Made by a program: the position numbers and the translations under genes. Below the pieces are notes generated by a model. That model was given only the letters and a program-made list of their open reading frames with translations, made no database searches and was not told where the DNA came from. DNA of 64,000 nucleotides from Streptomyces kronopolitis (GTDB lineage Bacteria; Actinomycetota; Actinomycetes; Streptomycetales; Streptomycetaceae). Positions 16,064-25,807 of this stretch are shown here, one piece after another. Where the stretch lies: assembly GCF_014646275.1 (NCBI RefSeq), contig NZ_BMND01000011.1, positions 124,001-188,000 of the forward strand, in the 5' to 3' direction. Positions within the stretch are counted from its first letter, which is position 1. Every line of letters begins with the position of its first letter.

Positions 16064-16447
16064 GTGGCACGCGTCAAGCGGGCAGTCAACGCCCACAAGA
16101 AGCGCCGGGCGATCCTCGAGCAGGCCAGCGGCTACCGCGGCCAGCGCTCCCGCCTGTACCGCAAGGCGAAGGAGCAGGTCACCCACTCCCTCGTCTACAA
16201 CTACAACGACCGCAAGAAGCGCAAGGGCGACTTCCGTCAGCTGTGGATCCAGCGCATCAACGCCGCTGCCCGCGCCAACGGCATGACCTACAACCGCTTC
16301 ATCCAGGGTCTGAAGGCCGCCAACATCGAGGTGGACCGCAAGATCCTGGCCGACCTCGCGGTGACGGACGCCAACGCGTTCGCCGCGCTCGTCGAGGTCG
16401 CCCAGAAGGCGCTTCCGAGCGACGTCAACGCCCCGAAGGCTGCCTGA
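16064..16447 (+). CDS. rplT: 50S ribosomal protein L20
   Basis: 127 residues with GTG start behind AAGGAG. The sequence M-A-R-V-K-R-A-V-N-A-H-K-K-R-R and Y-R-K-A-K-E-Q-V is typical of L20, an early assembly protein of the 50S subunit that in some bacteria also represses its own operon. A strong terminator follows at 16470-16507. Confidence 0.98.
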   Translation: MARVKRAVNAHKKRRAILEQASGYRGQRSRLYRKAKEQVTHSLVYNYNDRKKRKGDFRQLWIQRINAAARANGMTYNRFIQGLKAANIEVDRKILADLAVTDANAFAALVEVAQKALPSDVNAPKAA

Positions 16448-16469
16448 ACTCCAGCCTGACGACGTTGAG

Positions 16470-16507
16470 CGGACCCGCAGGCCCCGGCCTGCGGGTCCGC
16501 CGCTTTT
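16470..16507 (+). terminator. Terminator of the infC-rpmI-rplT operon
   Basis: A near-perfect 12-14 bp stem (16470-16499) is followed by CCGCTTTT, 23 bp after the rplT stop. It is a classical intrinsic terminator. Confidence 0.88.
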
Positions 16508-16577
16508 CCGGAAGCGGCGCGCACCTCCCGCGCCGCGGTCCCCACCCGCACCGAACAACAGAAGCGAGCCGCCGCCC

Positions 16578-17432
<855 letters not shown>

Positions 17433-17515
17433 GGGGCGTACCGCGGATCCTCGTGGCAGGTGGGGTGCGAGCTAGTAGGCTTGCGTGCCCGGGGGCCCGG
17501 AAGGGGGTAACGGGG

Positions 17516-18676
17516 ATGAGTGTGCGGACTTCCGGCACCACAGCCACCGCTGACGGGAGCCCGTCCGGCGGACCGGCAAGCGCGCCGCCGCCCGCCGCGG
17601 CCGGCGGGGCGGACGCCCTGGGGGCCGGTCTCGGACTGGACCCCGACGACCTTCCCGACGGCCTGGTGGTCGCCGACGAGGCGGGCCGGGTGGTCTGCTT
17701 CAACGCCGCGGCGGCCAGGATCACCGGCATCGCCCCGGGCGCGGCGCTCGGCCGCAGCCTCGAACACGCCCTGCCGCTCCAGGACATCGAGGGCCGCCGC
17801 TGGTGGCGGCTCACCGACCCCTACGGCGGGCTGGCCATCCGCCGCGGCCAGCCGGAGCGCAATCTGCTGCTCGGCGGCCGCGAGGTGCTGGTCTCCGCCC
17901 GTTATGTCCGCAAGGTGCCGACCGGTCCCGTCGAGCGGCTGGTGATCGCGCTGCGCGGCACCGAGGCGCGGCGGCGCACGGAGCTGAGCCACGCCGAGCT
18001 GATCGCCACCGTCGCCCATGAGCTGCGCTCGCCGCTGACCTCCGTCAAGGGGTTCACCGCCACCCTCCTCCAGAAGTGGGAGCGCTTCACCGACGACCAG
18101 AAGCGGCTGATGCTGGAGACGGTGGACGCCGACGCCAACCGCGTCACCCGGCTGATCGCCGAGCTGCTGGACATCTCCCGGATCGACTCCGGGCGGCTGG
18201 AGGTGCGCCGCCAGCGGGTCGACATGACCGCCGCGGTGCGCCGGCACGTCCAGGCACAGACCACCGCGGGCCAGCGCCCCGACCGCTTTCTGATCCGGAT
18301 GCTGGAGCCGCTGCCCGATCTGTGGGCGGACCCGGACAAGGTCGACCAGGTGCTGGGCAACCTGCTGGAAAATGCGGTGCGCCACGGCGAGGGAACCGTC
18401 ACCATCGAGGTCGGACCGGTATCGGATGCGACCAGCGCGGAGGGGACGAGCGTCACCGTGAGCGATGAGGGCCCCGGCATTCCCGAGGAGTCGATGAGCC
18501 GCGTCTTCACCCGCTTCTGGCGGGGCAGCAAGCGCGGCGGCACGGGCCTGGGCCTCTATATCGTCAAGGGCATCGTCGAGGCGCACGGCGGGACGATCAC
18601 GGTCGGCCGGGCCCCGGCCGGCGGCGCGCAGTTCCGATTTAGCCTGCCCGTCGCGGCCCCGGCCTTCATGGCTTGA
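17516..18676 (+). CDS. Soluble PAS-domain sensor histidine kinase
   Basis: A 386-residue cytoplasmic kinase without membrane segments. The N-terminal 40 residues are Ala/Pro/Gly-rich. A PAS domain (about 42-150) includes GLVVADEAGRVVCFNAAAARITG. HisKA has the phospho-acceptor H168 in A-H-E-L-R-S-P-L. The HATPase domain shows an N-box (N-L-L-E-N-A-V-R-H-G), D-E-G-P-G-I-P and G-T-G-L-G-L-Y. The ATG at 17516 follows AAGGGGG. No response regulator is adjacent, so it is an orphan kinase, placed between a methyltransferase and pheS. The PAS ligand and the partner are unknown. Confidence 0.92.
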   Translation: MSVRTSGTTATADGSPSGGPASAPPPAAAGGADALGAGLGLDPDDLPDGLVVADEAGRVVCFNAAAARITGIAPGAALGRSLEHALPLQDIEGRRWWRLTDPYGGLAIRRGQPERNLLLGGREVLVSARYVRKVPTGPVERLVIALRGTEARRRTELSHAELIATVAHELRSPLTSVKGFTATLLQKWERFTDDQKRLMLETVDADANRVTRLIAELLDISRIDSGRLEVRRQRVDMTAAVRRHVQAQTTAGQRPDRFLIRMLEPLPDLWADPDKVDQVLGNLLENAVRHGEGTVTIEVGPVSDATSAEGTSVTVSDEGPGIPEESMSRVFTRFWRGSKRGGTGLGLYIVKGIVEAHGGTITVGRAPAGGAQFRFSLPVAAPAFMA

Positions 18677-18864
18677 GAGGAAGCGGCGGGCGCCCCGCGG
18701 GGGCGCGGACCTGCCGCGAGGTCCGTCCCCCTTAGACTTGACCTTTGGCACCTTTGGCGCACAGGCATCGCGGGCACACGCGGGCTCGGCAGTCGACCTT
18801 TGTGATCGAGGCGCCGAGGCGACGCGAGCCAAGCCAAGCCAGTCCACCGGAAGCACGGGAAGAG

Positions 18865-19989
18865 ATGTCCGCACCCAATAAGTCGTACGACCCTGTCGAG
18901 GTCGAAGCCCTGAAACCGGAAGAGATCGCCGCCCGGCTGGACGAGGCGCTCGCCGCCGTCGCCGCCGCGGGCGACCTGGAGGCGCTGCGTGAGGTGAAGG
19001 TCGCGCACACCGGCGACCGCTCGCCGCTCGCGCTCGCCAACCGCGAGATCGGCGCCCTGCCCCCGCACGCCAAGGCGGACGCCGGCAAGCGCGTCGGCCA
19101 GGCCCGCGGCCGGGTGAACCAGGCGCTCAAGGCCCGCCAGGAGGAGCTGGAGGCGGAGCGCGACGCGCGCGTCCTGGTCGAGGAGGCCGTGGACGTCACG
19201 CTGCCCTACGACCGCGTCCCGGCCGGCGCCCGGCACCCGCTGACCACGTTCATGGAGCGGGTCGCGGACGTCTTCGTGGCGATGGGCTACGAGGTCGCCG
19301 AGGGCCCCGAGGTCGAGGCGGAGTGGTTCAACTTCGACGCCCTGAACTTCGTGCCCGACCACCCGGCGCGCCAGATGCAGGACACCTTCTTCGTCCAGGG
19401 TGCGGGCACCGAGGGCGACGAGTCCGGTGTCGTGCTGCGCACCCACACCTCGCCGGTGCAGGCCCGCACGCTCGTCGACCGTGAGCCGCCGGTGTACGTC
19501 GTCTGCCCGGGGCGGGTCTACCGCACCGACGAGCTGGACGCCACGCACTCCCCGGTCTTCCACCAGATCGAGCTGCTCGCCGTCGACGAGGGCCTGACCA
19601 TGGCGGACCTCAAGGGCACCCTCGACCACATGGTCCGGGCGCTGTTCGGTCCGGACATGAAGACCCGGCTGCGGCCGAACTACTTCCCGTTCACCGAGCC
19701 GTCCGCCGAGATGGACATGGTCTGCTACGTCTGCCGTGGCGAGTCCGTGGGCAACCCCGACCGCCCCTGCCGCACCTGCTCCAGCGAGGGCTGGATCGAG
19801 CTGGGCGGCTGCGGCATGGTCAACCCCAAGGTGCTCATCGCCTGCGGCGTCGACCCCGAGAAGTACAGCGGCTTCGCCTTCGGGTTCGGCATCGACCGGA
19901 TGCTGATGTTCCGGCACAACGTGGAAGACATGCGTGACATGTTCGAAGGCGACGTCCGGTTCACCCGGCCGTTCGGGATGGAGATCTGA
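18865..19989 (+). CDS. pheS: Phenylalanyl-tRNA synthetase alpha subunit
   Basis: 374 residues; catalytic subunit of the (alpha-beta)2 class II synthetase that charges tRNA-Phe. An N-terminal coiled coil (about 5-95) precedes the catalytic core, with motif 2 in R-V-Y-R-T-D-E-L-D-A-T-H-S and motif 3 in F-G-F-G-I-D-R-M-L-M. A four-cysteine cluster CYVCRGESVGNPDRPCRTC is an insertion seen in some actinobacterial PheS and could bind zinc. The start at 18865 follows GGGAAGAG. Its stop overlaps the pheT start (TGATG). TTGACC near 18738 could be a -35 element. Confidence 0.97.
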   Translation: MSAPNKSYDPVEVEALKPEEIAARLDEALAAVAAAGDLEALREVKVAHTGDRSPLALANREIGALPPHAKADAGKRVGQARGRVNQALKARQEELEAERDARVLVEEAVDVTLPYDRVPAGARHPLTTFMERVADVFVAMGYEVAEGPEVEAEWFNFDALNFVPDHPARQMQDTFFVQGAGTEGDESGVVLRTHTSPVQARTLVDREPPVYVVCPGRVYRTDELDATHSPVFHQIELLAVDEGLTMADLKGTLDHMVRALFGPDMKTRLRPNYFPFTEPSAEMDMVCYVCRGESVGNPDRPCRTCSSEGWIELGGCGMVNPKVLIACGVDPEKYSGFAFGFGIDRMLMFRHNVEDMRDMFEGDVRFTRPFGMEI

Positions 19990-22514
19990 TGCGGGTCCCG
20001 CTTTCTTGGCTGCGGGAGTACGTCGACCTGCCGGCGACGGAGACCGGCCGTGACGTACAGGCCAAGCTCATCGCCGTCGGCCTGGAGGTCGAGACCGTCG
20101 AGCGCCTCGGCGAGGGCCTCGAGGGCCCGCTCGTCGTCGGCCAGGTACTGACCATCGAGGAGCTGGAGGGCTTCAAGAAGCCGATCCGCTTCTGCACGGT
20201 CGACGTCGGCCGGGCCAACGGCACCGGCGAGCCCCAGGAAATCGTCTGCGGCGCGCGGAACTTCGCGGTCGGCGACAAGGTCGTGGTCGTCCTCCCCGGC
20301 GCCGTGCTGCCCGGCGACTTCAAGATCGCCGCGCGCAAGACCTACGGCAAGACCTCGCACGGCATGATCTGCTCCGGCGACGAGCTGGGCATGGGTGATG
20401 ACGGTACGCACGGCATCATCGTGCTGCCGCCGGAGTACGAGGTCGGCAGCGACGCCATCGAGCTGCTGGAGCTCGTCGACGAGGTGCTGGACATCGCCGT
20501 CACCCCGGACCGCGGCTACTGCCTGTCGATGCGCGGTGTCGCCCGCGAGACCGCCACCGCCTACGGTCTGCCGCTGCGCGACCCGGCGCTGCTCGACGTC
20601 CCGCCGCCGAACGCCGGCGGCTACCCCGTCCAGGTCTCCGACCCGCTGGGCTGCGACCGCTTCACCGCCCGGACGGTCGCCGGCCTGGAGCCCGAGGCGC
20701 GCACCCCGCTGTGGATGCAGCGCCGGCTGCAGAAGGCCGGGATGCGTCCGGTCTCGCTGGCCGTCGACATCACCAACTACGTGATGCTGGAGCTCGGCCA
20801 GCCGCTGCACGCCTACGACCGGACCACGGTGGCCGGCCCGATCGGCGTCCGCCGGGCGACCCCGGGCGAGCGGCTGACCACCCTCGACGGCACCAAGCGG
20901 GTGCTGGACGCGGCGGACCTGGTCATCACCGACAACCGCGGGCCCATCGGGCTCGCCGGCGTCATGGGCGGTGCGAACACCGAGATCGCCGCGGCGATCG
21001 CCGACCCCGGCACCGGCCGGATGAGCGGCACCACCGATGTCGTGATCGAGGCCGCGCACTTCGACGCGCTCTCCATCGCCCGGACGGCCCGCCGGCACAA
21101 GCTGTCCTCGGAGGCCGCCAAGCGCTTCGAGCGCGGCGTCGACCCGGAGGCCGCGTCCGCCGCGGCCCAGCGCGCCGTCGACCTGCTGGTGCTGCTCGCG
21201 GGCGGCACCGCGGAGGAGGGCGTCACGGAGATCGTCACGCCCCGCGGGCCGCGCACGATCACCGTCTCCGCCGACCACCCGGACAGGGTCGCCGGTGTCG
21301 CCTACGGCCGGGAGACCGTCGTCCGCCGCCTCCAGCAGGTCGGCTGCGACGTCTACGGCCAGGACGAGCTGGTCGTCACCGTGCCGTCCTGGCGGCCGGA
21401 CCTGAGCGAGCCCAACGACCTGGCCGAAGAGGTCATCCGGCTGGAGGGCTACGAGAACCTGCCCTCCACGCTCCCGAAGCCGCCGGCCGGCCGCGGGCTG
21501 ACCGAGCGTCAGCGGCTGCACCGCCGGGTCGGCCGGGCGCTGGCCGGTGCGGGCTATGTCGAGGCGCTGAACTACCCGTTCACCGGCTCGCACGTGCTCG
21601 ACCAGCTCGGCATCGAGCAGGACGACCCGCGGCGCGCGGCGGTCACCCTCGTCAACCCGCTCTCCGACGAGGAGCCCGACCTCCGCACCACGCTCATCCC
21701 GGGCCTGCTGAACGCGCTGCGCCGCAACCACGGCCGCGGCTCGCACGACCTGGCGCTCTTCGAGACCGGCCCGGTCTTCCGGGCGACCGGTGACGAGAAG
21801 CCGGCCACCCGGCTGGTCGTCGACCGCCGGCCGACCGATGACGAGATCGCCTCGCTGGACGTGTCGCTGCCGCAGCAGCCGCGGCGCGCCGCCGTGGTGC
21901 TCGCCGGGGGCCGCGAGCAGGCCGGCTGGTGGGGCGGCGCACGCCCCGCGATCTGGGCGGACGCCATCGAGGCGGGCCGCACCGTCGCGCGGGAGGCCGG
22001 TGTCGAGCTGATCGTCCGTCAGGACCAGCACGCCCCGTTCCACCCGGGCCGCTGTGCGGCGCTGCTGGCGCTCGTCGACGGCGAGGAGATCCTCGTCGGC
22101 AACGCCGGTGAGCTGCACCCGCGGGTGATCAAGACGCTGGCCCTGCCGGAGCGCACCTGCGCGATGGAGATCGACCTGGACCGCCTGGAGCGGGCCGGTG
22201 GCGGAGCGCTGCGCGCCCCGAAGATCTCGGCCTTCCCGGTCGCGACCCAGGACGTCGCGCTGGTGGTCGAGGACACCGTCCCCGCGGCGGAGGTCGAGAG
22301 CGCGCTGCGCGACGGTGCGGGTGAGCTGCTGGAGTCGCTGCGGCTGTTCGACGTCTTCACCGGCGAGCAGCTCGGCGCGGGCAAGAAGTCGCTGGCCTAC
22401 GCGCTGCGCTTCCGCGCCGCGGACCGGACGCTGACCGCGGAGGAGGCCTCCACGGCCCGTGACGCCGCGGTCGCGACGGCCGTGGAGCGGACCGGGGCGG
22501 TGCTGCGCGGCTGA
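19989..22514 (+). CDS. pheT: Phenylalanyl-tRNA synthetase beta subunit
   Basis: 841 residues with the full domain set: N-terminal tRNA-binding OB domain (about 40-155), B3/B4 editing domain (H-K-L-S-S-E-A-A-K-R-F-E-R-G-V-D), B5, and a C-terminal ferredoxin-like anticodon-binding domain (about 750-841). It starts 1 nt inside the pheS stop, giving translational coupling. A perfect hairpin 41 bp downstream ends the operon. Confidence 0.97.
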   Translation: MRVPLSWLREYVDLPATETGRDVQAKLIAVGLEVETVERLGEGLEGPLVVGQVLTIEELEGFKKPIRFCTVDVGRANGTGEPQEIVCGARNFAVGDKVVVVLPGAVLPGDFKIAARKTYGKTSHGMICSGDELGMGDDGTHGIIVLPPEYEVGSDAIELLELVDEVLDIAVTPDRGYCLSMRGVARETATAYGLPLRDPALLDVPPPNAGGYPVQVSDPLGCDRFTARTVAGLEPEARTPLWMQRRLQKAGMRPVSLAVDITNYVMLELGQPLHAYDRTTVAGPIGVRRATPGERLTTLDGTKRVLDAADLVITDNRGPIGLAGVMGGANTEIAAAIADPGTGRMSGTTDVVIEAAHFDALSIARTARRHKLSSEAAKRFERGVDPEAASAAAQRAVDLLVLLAGGTAEEGVTEIVTPRGPRTITVSADHPDRVAGVAYGRETVVRRLQQVGCDVYGQDELVVTVPSWRPDLSEPNDLAEEVIRLEGYENLPSTLPKPPAGRGLTERQRLHRRVGRALAGAGYVEALNYPFTGSHVLDQLGIEQDDPRRAAVTLVNPLSDEEPDLRTTLIPGLLNALRRNHGRGSHDLALFETGPVFRATGDEKPATRLVVDRRPTDDEIASLDVSLPQQPRRAAVVLAGGREQAGWWGGARPAIWADAIEAGRTVAREAGVELIVRQDQHAPFHPGRCAALLALVDGEEILVGNAGELHPRVIKTLALPERTCAMEIDLDRLERAGGGALRAPKISAFPVATQDVALVVEDTVPAAEVESALRDGAGELLESLRLFDVFTGEQLGAGKKSLAYALRFRAADRTLTAEEASTARDAAVATAVERTGAVLRG

Positions 22515-22554
22515 GCGTGGGCACTGCCCGCGCCCGCCGCAACGGCGTGCTGAA

Positions 22555-22598
22555 GGCCGGGGGCGCAGACGGTATGACCGTCTGCGCCCCCGGCCTTT
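22555..22598 (+). terminator. Terminator of the pheST operon
   Basis: A 19-bp perfect stem (22555-22573 with 22577-22595) with a 3-nt loop and TTT after it. Confidence 0.92.
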
Positions 22599-22877
22599 GT
22601 GCTGTGTGACGGGTGGGGCTCCGCGACACCTGTGGGACGGGTCGGAGGCGCGGGAGGCGCCTGTGGAGCGGTGGCGGCGGGGCTCGCCGCCCCCGGGGAG
22701 ACCATCGGATCCGTACACCATCACCCCATCGGGTGAACATGCACACATTGTCCCCAAAGGAACACGGAACGTCGCCAGAATCGGTCGGGTCCGGGCGGCC
22801 CGCGTGACCGCGGCGACGGGTCGCACCGACCCGCTCAGCGCCTGCCAGGGGGACCACCGGCGAGGGGGGCCATCGGC
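22599..22877. other. Intergenic region upstream of the SpoIIE-type phosphatase
   Basis: About 280 bp without a credible gene. The stretch 22720-22770 is the least GC-rich part and contains an imperfect palindrome around CACCCCATCGGGTG (22723-22736), the likeliest regulatory site. No clear -35/-10 pair was found. Confidence 0.4.
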
Positions 22878-24095
22878 ATGATCCGAACCTGGGCGCGGAG
22901 CGGCGTACGCGCCGGGGCGGCACACGCCCGGCGGGCCGTCGTCTTCGTCCTGCCCGGCCTCTGGGTGCTCGGCGTGGTGGCCTGGGAGCTGTGCCGCCCG
23001 ACCGGCGGCCAGCTGCTGCCGCTCCTCGCCGCGGCGCCGGCCATCGCCTGCGCGGGCACCGGCCGCCGCAAGTGCGTCCTGATGGGCGGGGTGTGCGCGC
23101 TGCTCGCGCTGGTGCCGTTCGGCCCGGTGGCGCCCGGGGCCGGGCCCGCCACCCGCGTGACGACCTGCGGGGCGGTCCTCGCGGTGATCGCTGCCAGTTA
23201 TCTGACAGCCGGCCGGCGGCTGCGGCTGTTACGGGACCTGGCGCGCGCCCGGGAGGTCGCCGTCGCCGCTCAGCGGGTGGTGCTGCGGCCGCTGCCGCGC
23301 CGGATCGACGGGCTGCTGCTGGCGGCCCACCACCTCTCGGCGAGCGAGGGGGCGGAGGTCGGCGGGGATCTGTACGAGGTGGTGGGGACCCGGCACGGCG
23401 TGCGCGCGGTGATCGGGGATGTGCGCGGCCACGGGCTGGAGGCGATCGGCACCGTCGCCGCGATGCTCGGCAGCTTCCGCGAAGGGGCGCACGACGAGCC
23501 CGAACTCGGCGGCGTGCTGCGGCGGTTGGAGCGGTCGCACCAGCGGCATCTGCGGGAGCGGGCGGGGGACGGGCGGCAGGCGGACGGCGGGGAGCCGGCG
23601 GGGCAGCTCGCCGAGGAGTTCGTGACCCTGCTGCTGGTCGAGGTGGCCCGGGACGGCTCGGTCACGGCGCTGAACTGCGGGCATCCGTGGCCCTACCGCG
23701 TCGCCTGCCGGGCGGTCACCCCGCTCGCGCGGACCGAGCCGATGCCGCCGCTGGGGCTGTTTCCGCTGCCCGAGGAGGTGCGTGCGGTGCGCTGCGGGCG
23801 GCTGCGGCCCGGCGAGGGGCTGTTCCTGCACACGGACGGGGCAGCTGACGCGCGGGACGCGGCGGGGGAGTTCTTCCCGCTGGCGCAGGCGCTGCGTCGC
23901 GGTGCCGAGGCGGCCGCGGCGCCGTGCGGACCCTCGCCGGCGGGGGTCGTCGGGGAGGTGCGGGCGGCGCTGCTGCGGCATGCGGGCGGGCGCCTCACCG
24001 ACGACGTGGCACTGGTGATGCTGAGCAACGACCGGGTGCGGGTGCCGGCGGAGGCCGCCGGCACCATCCCTACGGGCGGGCGGCTTCCGCGGTGA
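22878..24095 (+). CDS. PP2C-family serine/threonine phosphatase (SpoIIE domain), membrane-bound
   Basis: 405 residues. The N-terminal 120 hold three to four membrane segments (F-V-L-P-G-L-W-V-L-G-V-V-A, L-L-A-L-V-P-F-G, A-V-L-A-V-I-A-A-S-Y-L). A short linker leads to a SpoIIE/PP2C domain with metal-binding motifs G-G-D-L-Y-E-V, V-I-G-D-V-R-G-H-G, F-L-H-T-D-G and L-T-D-D-V-A-L-V. Such phosphatases commonly dephosphorylate anti-sigma-factor antagonists and so control alternative sigma factors. No partner kinase or antagonist is adjacent. The last 26 bp overlap the end of the convergent SDR gene. Confidence 0.92.
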   Translation: MIRTWARSGVRAGAAHARRAVVFVLPGLWVLGVVAWELCRPTGGQLLPLLAAAPAIACAGTGRRKCVLMGGVCALLALVPFGPVAPGAGPATRVTTCGAVLAVIAASYLTAGRRLRLLRDLARAREVAVAAQRVVLRPLPRRIDGLLLAAHHLSASEGAEVGGDLYEVVGTRHGVRAVIGDVRGHGLEAIGTVAAMLGSFREGAHDEPELGGVLRRLERSHQRHLRERAGDGRQADGGEPAGQLAEEFVTLLLVEVARDGSVTALNCGHPWPYRVACRAVTPLARTEPMPPLGLFPLPEEVRAVRCGRLRPGEGLFLHTDGAADARDAAGEFFPLAQALRRGAEAAAAPCGPSPAGVVGEVRAALLRHAGGRLTDDVALVMLSNDRVRVPAEAAGTIPTGGRLPR

Positions 24096-25008
24096 CCTCC
24101 TGCCCGTCCAGTGACGGGAAGGCGACGCCGGTCAGCTCCTCGGAGGCCTGCCACAGCCGGCCGGCGGTCCCGGCGTCGCTGGCCGCGGCCGTCCTGCCGA
24201 CCATCGTCGGTGCGCCGCGCATCTCGCCGAGCCCGTCGGGGCCGAGGTAGGAGGTGCCGGGCAGGTCCTGGGTGGCGGCGTAGAGCGTGGGCAGCGCGCC
24301 GGCCCGGTTGTCCTGCGCGACCACGCGGTTGCCCACCCGCATCACCACCCGTCGCAGCGCGCTGGCGTCGGCGCCCTGGAGGTTGGTGGCGGCCCAGCCC
24401 GGGTGGGCGGCGAGGGCGCGCACGGGTGATCCCGCGGCGGCGAGGCGCCGTTGCAGCTCCAGGGTGAACAGCAGATTGGCCAGCTTGGACTGGCTGTAGG
24501 CGGTGATGGGGCGGTAGGAGCCGGTGAGGTTCAGGTTGTCGAAGTGGATGTGGTTGCCGGGCAGCCGGTGGGCGCCGGACGACACGGTCACCACGCGGTC
24601 GGTGACGTGCGGCAGCAGCAGGTTGGTCAGGGCGAAGTGGCCGAGGTGGTTGGTGCCGAACTGCCTCTCGAAGCCGTCCTTGGTGCGGGACTCCGGGATG
24701 TTCATGACGCCGGCGTTGTTGATCAGCAGATCGAGCGGGCCCTGCCAGCCGGCGGCGAAGGCGCGTACGGAGGCCAGGTCGGCCAGGTCGAGGCGGCGGA
24801 CCTCGACGCTGCCGCGGGCGCCCCGCACGGTGTCGGCCGCGGCCTCGCCGCGCCGGGGGTCCCGTACGGCGAGCACCACATGGGCGCCGGCCCGGGCCAG
24901 CGCGTCGACGGTGGCGAGGCCGAGGCCGCTGTTGGCGCCGGTCACCACGGCGGTGCGGCCGGTCTGGTCGGGTATGTCGGTTGCGTTCCATCGCGGGGTG
25001 TGAGCCAT
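24070..25008 (-). CDS. Short-chain dehydrogenase/reductase
   Basis: 312 residues. The Rossmann nucleotide motif T-G-A-N-S-G-L-G (23-30), the N-N-A-G stretch and the catalytic Y-S-Q-S-K are all present. The sequence class (PESRTKDGFERQFGTNHLGHFAL) is that of WWOX/retinol-dehydrogenase-like atypical SDRs, often annotated as oxidoreductases of unknown substrate. The start is the ATG at 25008. A consensus-like promoter puts the transcript start at or next to that ATG. It is divergent from a TetR regulator, so probably controlled by it. Confidence 0.9.
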   Translation of the reverse strand: MAHTPRWNATDIPDQTGRTAVVTGANSGLGLATVDALARAGAHVVLAVRDPRRGEAAADTVRGARGSVEVRRLDLADLASVRAFAAGWQGPLDLLINNAGVMNIPESRTKDGFERQFGTNHLGHFALTNLLLPHVTDRVVTVSSGAHRLPGNHIHFDNLNLTGSYRPITAYSQSKLANLLFTLELQRRLAAAGSPVRALAAHPGWAATNLQGADASALRRVVMRVGNRVVAQDNRAGALPTLYAATQDLPGTSYLGPDGLGEMRGAPTMVGRTAAASDAGTAGRLWQASEELTGVAFPSLDGQEVTAEAARP

Positions 25009-25013
25009 GGCTT

Positions 25014-25059
25014 CAATGTAGGCAACGCCAACAATGATGTCAATGCCAACAATGTAGCC
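25014..25059. repeat. Repeat array between SDR and TetR genes (candidate TetR operator)
   Basis: CAACGCCAACAAT (25023-25035) and CAATGCCAACAAT (25041-25053) are 13-mers 18 bp apart. CAATGTAGGC (25014-25023) and CAATGTAGCC (25050-25059) form a second, outer repeat. The array covers the SDR promoter, so a bound regulator would block it. Confidence 0.55.
25015..25043 (-). promoter_or_regulatory. SDR gene promoter, predicted leaderless
   Basis: On the minus strand TTGACA (25043-25038) is followed after exactly 17 bp by TACATT (25020-25015), and the ATG begins 6 nt later. No Shine-Dalgarno site fits between them, so the mRNA should be leaderless. Confidence 0.7.
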
Positions 25060-25080
25060 AGTGAATACATGGGGGATAGG

Positions 25081-25683
25081 ATGGCGGCCATGCACACTCG
25101 TCGTTACCACCACGGAGACCTGCGCGCCGCGCTGCTCACCCGCGCCGAGCAGACGCTCCGCGAGAAGGGGCCCGGTGCGCTGTCCCTGCGGGAACTCGCC
25201 CGCGACCTCGGCGTCAGCCATGCCGCGCCGAGCCGCCACTTCAAGGACAAGCAGGCCCTGCTCGACGCGCTGGCGCTGGCCGGCTTCGAGCGGCTGGCGG
25301 CGGCCCTGACCGGATCCCGGGAGGCGGCGGGCGAGGAGTTCGCCGACCGGCTCGCCGCACTGGTGCGCGCGTACGTGGGCTTCGCCACCGGAAACGCCGA
25401 GCTGCTCGACCTCATGTACACCGTCAAGCACGACCCGGCGGCATCCGACGCGCTGATCACGGCCGCGCACCAACTGGGCGCCATGGCCGAGGAGATGGTC
25501 GCGGAGGGCCAGCGCAGCGGCGAGGTGCGCCAGGGGCCCGTCGACGCCATCGCGATGCCGGTGTTCACCACCCTCCACGGCTACGCCAGCTTCGCGGTGA
25601 GCGGCGTGCTCCCCGCCGCCGAGGTCGAGTCCGGCCTCGACGCGGTCATCGCGTACATGTTGCGGGGCTGCGCCCCGAGTTGA
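25081..25683 (+). CDS. TetR-family transcriptional regulator
   Basis: About 200 residues. The N-terminal helix-turn-helix is clear (L-S-L-R-E-L-A-R-D-L-G-V-S-H-A-A-P-S-R-H-F), followed by a TetR-like C-terminal ligand domain (about 80-195). Three in-frame ATGs (25069, 25081, 25090) compete; 25081 was chosen because a G-run lies 5 nt upstream. The opening H-T-R-R-Y-H-H-G-D-L-R is common in this TetR group. It most likely represses the divergent SDR and itself through the repeats at 25014-25059. The ligand is unknown. Confidence 0.88.
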   Translation: MAAMHTRRYHHGDLRAALLTRAEQTLREKGPGALSLRELARDLGVSHAAPSRHFKDKQALLDALALAGFERLAAALTGSREAAGEEFADRLAALVRAYVGFATGNAELLDLMYTVKHDPAASDALITAAHQLGAMAEEMVAEGQRSGEVRQGPVDAIAMPVFTTLHGYASFAVSGVLPAAEVESGLDAVIAYMLRGCAPS

Positions 25684-25696
25684 GGGGCGGAACCCC

Positions 25697-25712
25697 TTCA
25701 CACCCCGTGTGA
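25697..25712. promoter_or_regulatory. Palindrome TTCACACCCCGTGTGA upstream of the TPR regulator
   Basis: Arms CACAC and GTGTG around CCC, about 96 bp before the regulator gene at 25808. The same sequence with longer perfect arms recurs at 28135-28151, and part of it at 28187-28198. Two nearly identical copies 2.4 kb apart make a specific protein-binding site likely. Confidence 0.5.
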
Positions 25713-25807
25713 GCGGCGCTTCACTACGCTCAACTGACGGAGTGGTGAAGTCGACAAGGCCATGAGCTGATGGTCCGCGGTCGGGCCCGGCTCACCGGGA
25801 GGCCGGT

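Noticed and set aside
18677..18864. A Phe-rich leader peptide for pheS attenuation
   Set aside because: The short frames upstream carry only two or three Phe codons and no terminator/antiterminator pair was seen.
19725..22925. A 1066-codon minus-strand frame opposite pheST
   Set aside because: It mirrors pheST, crosses a perfect terminator and shows no motif.
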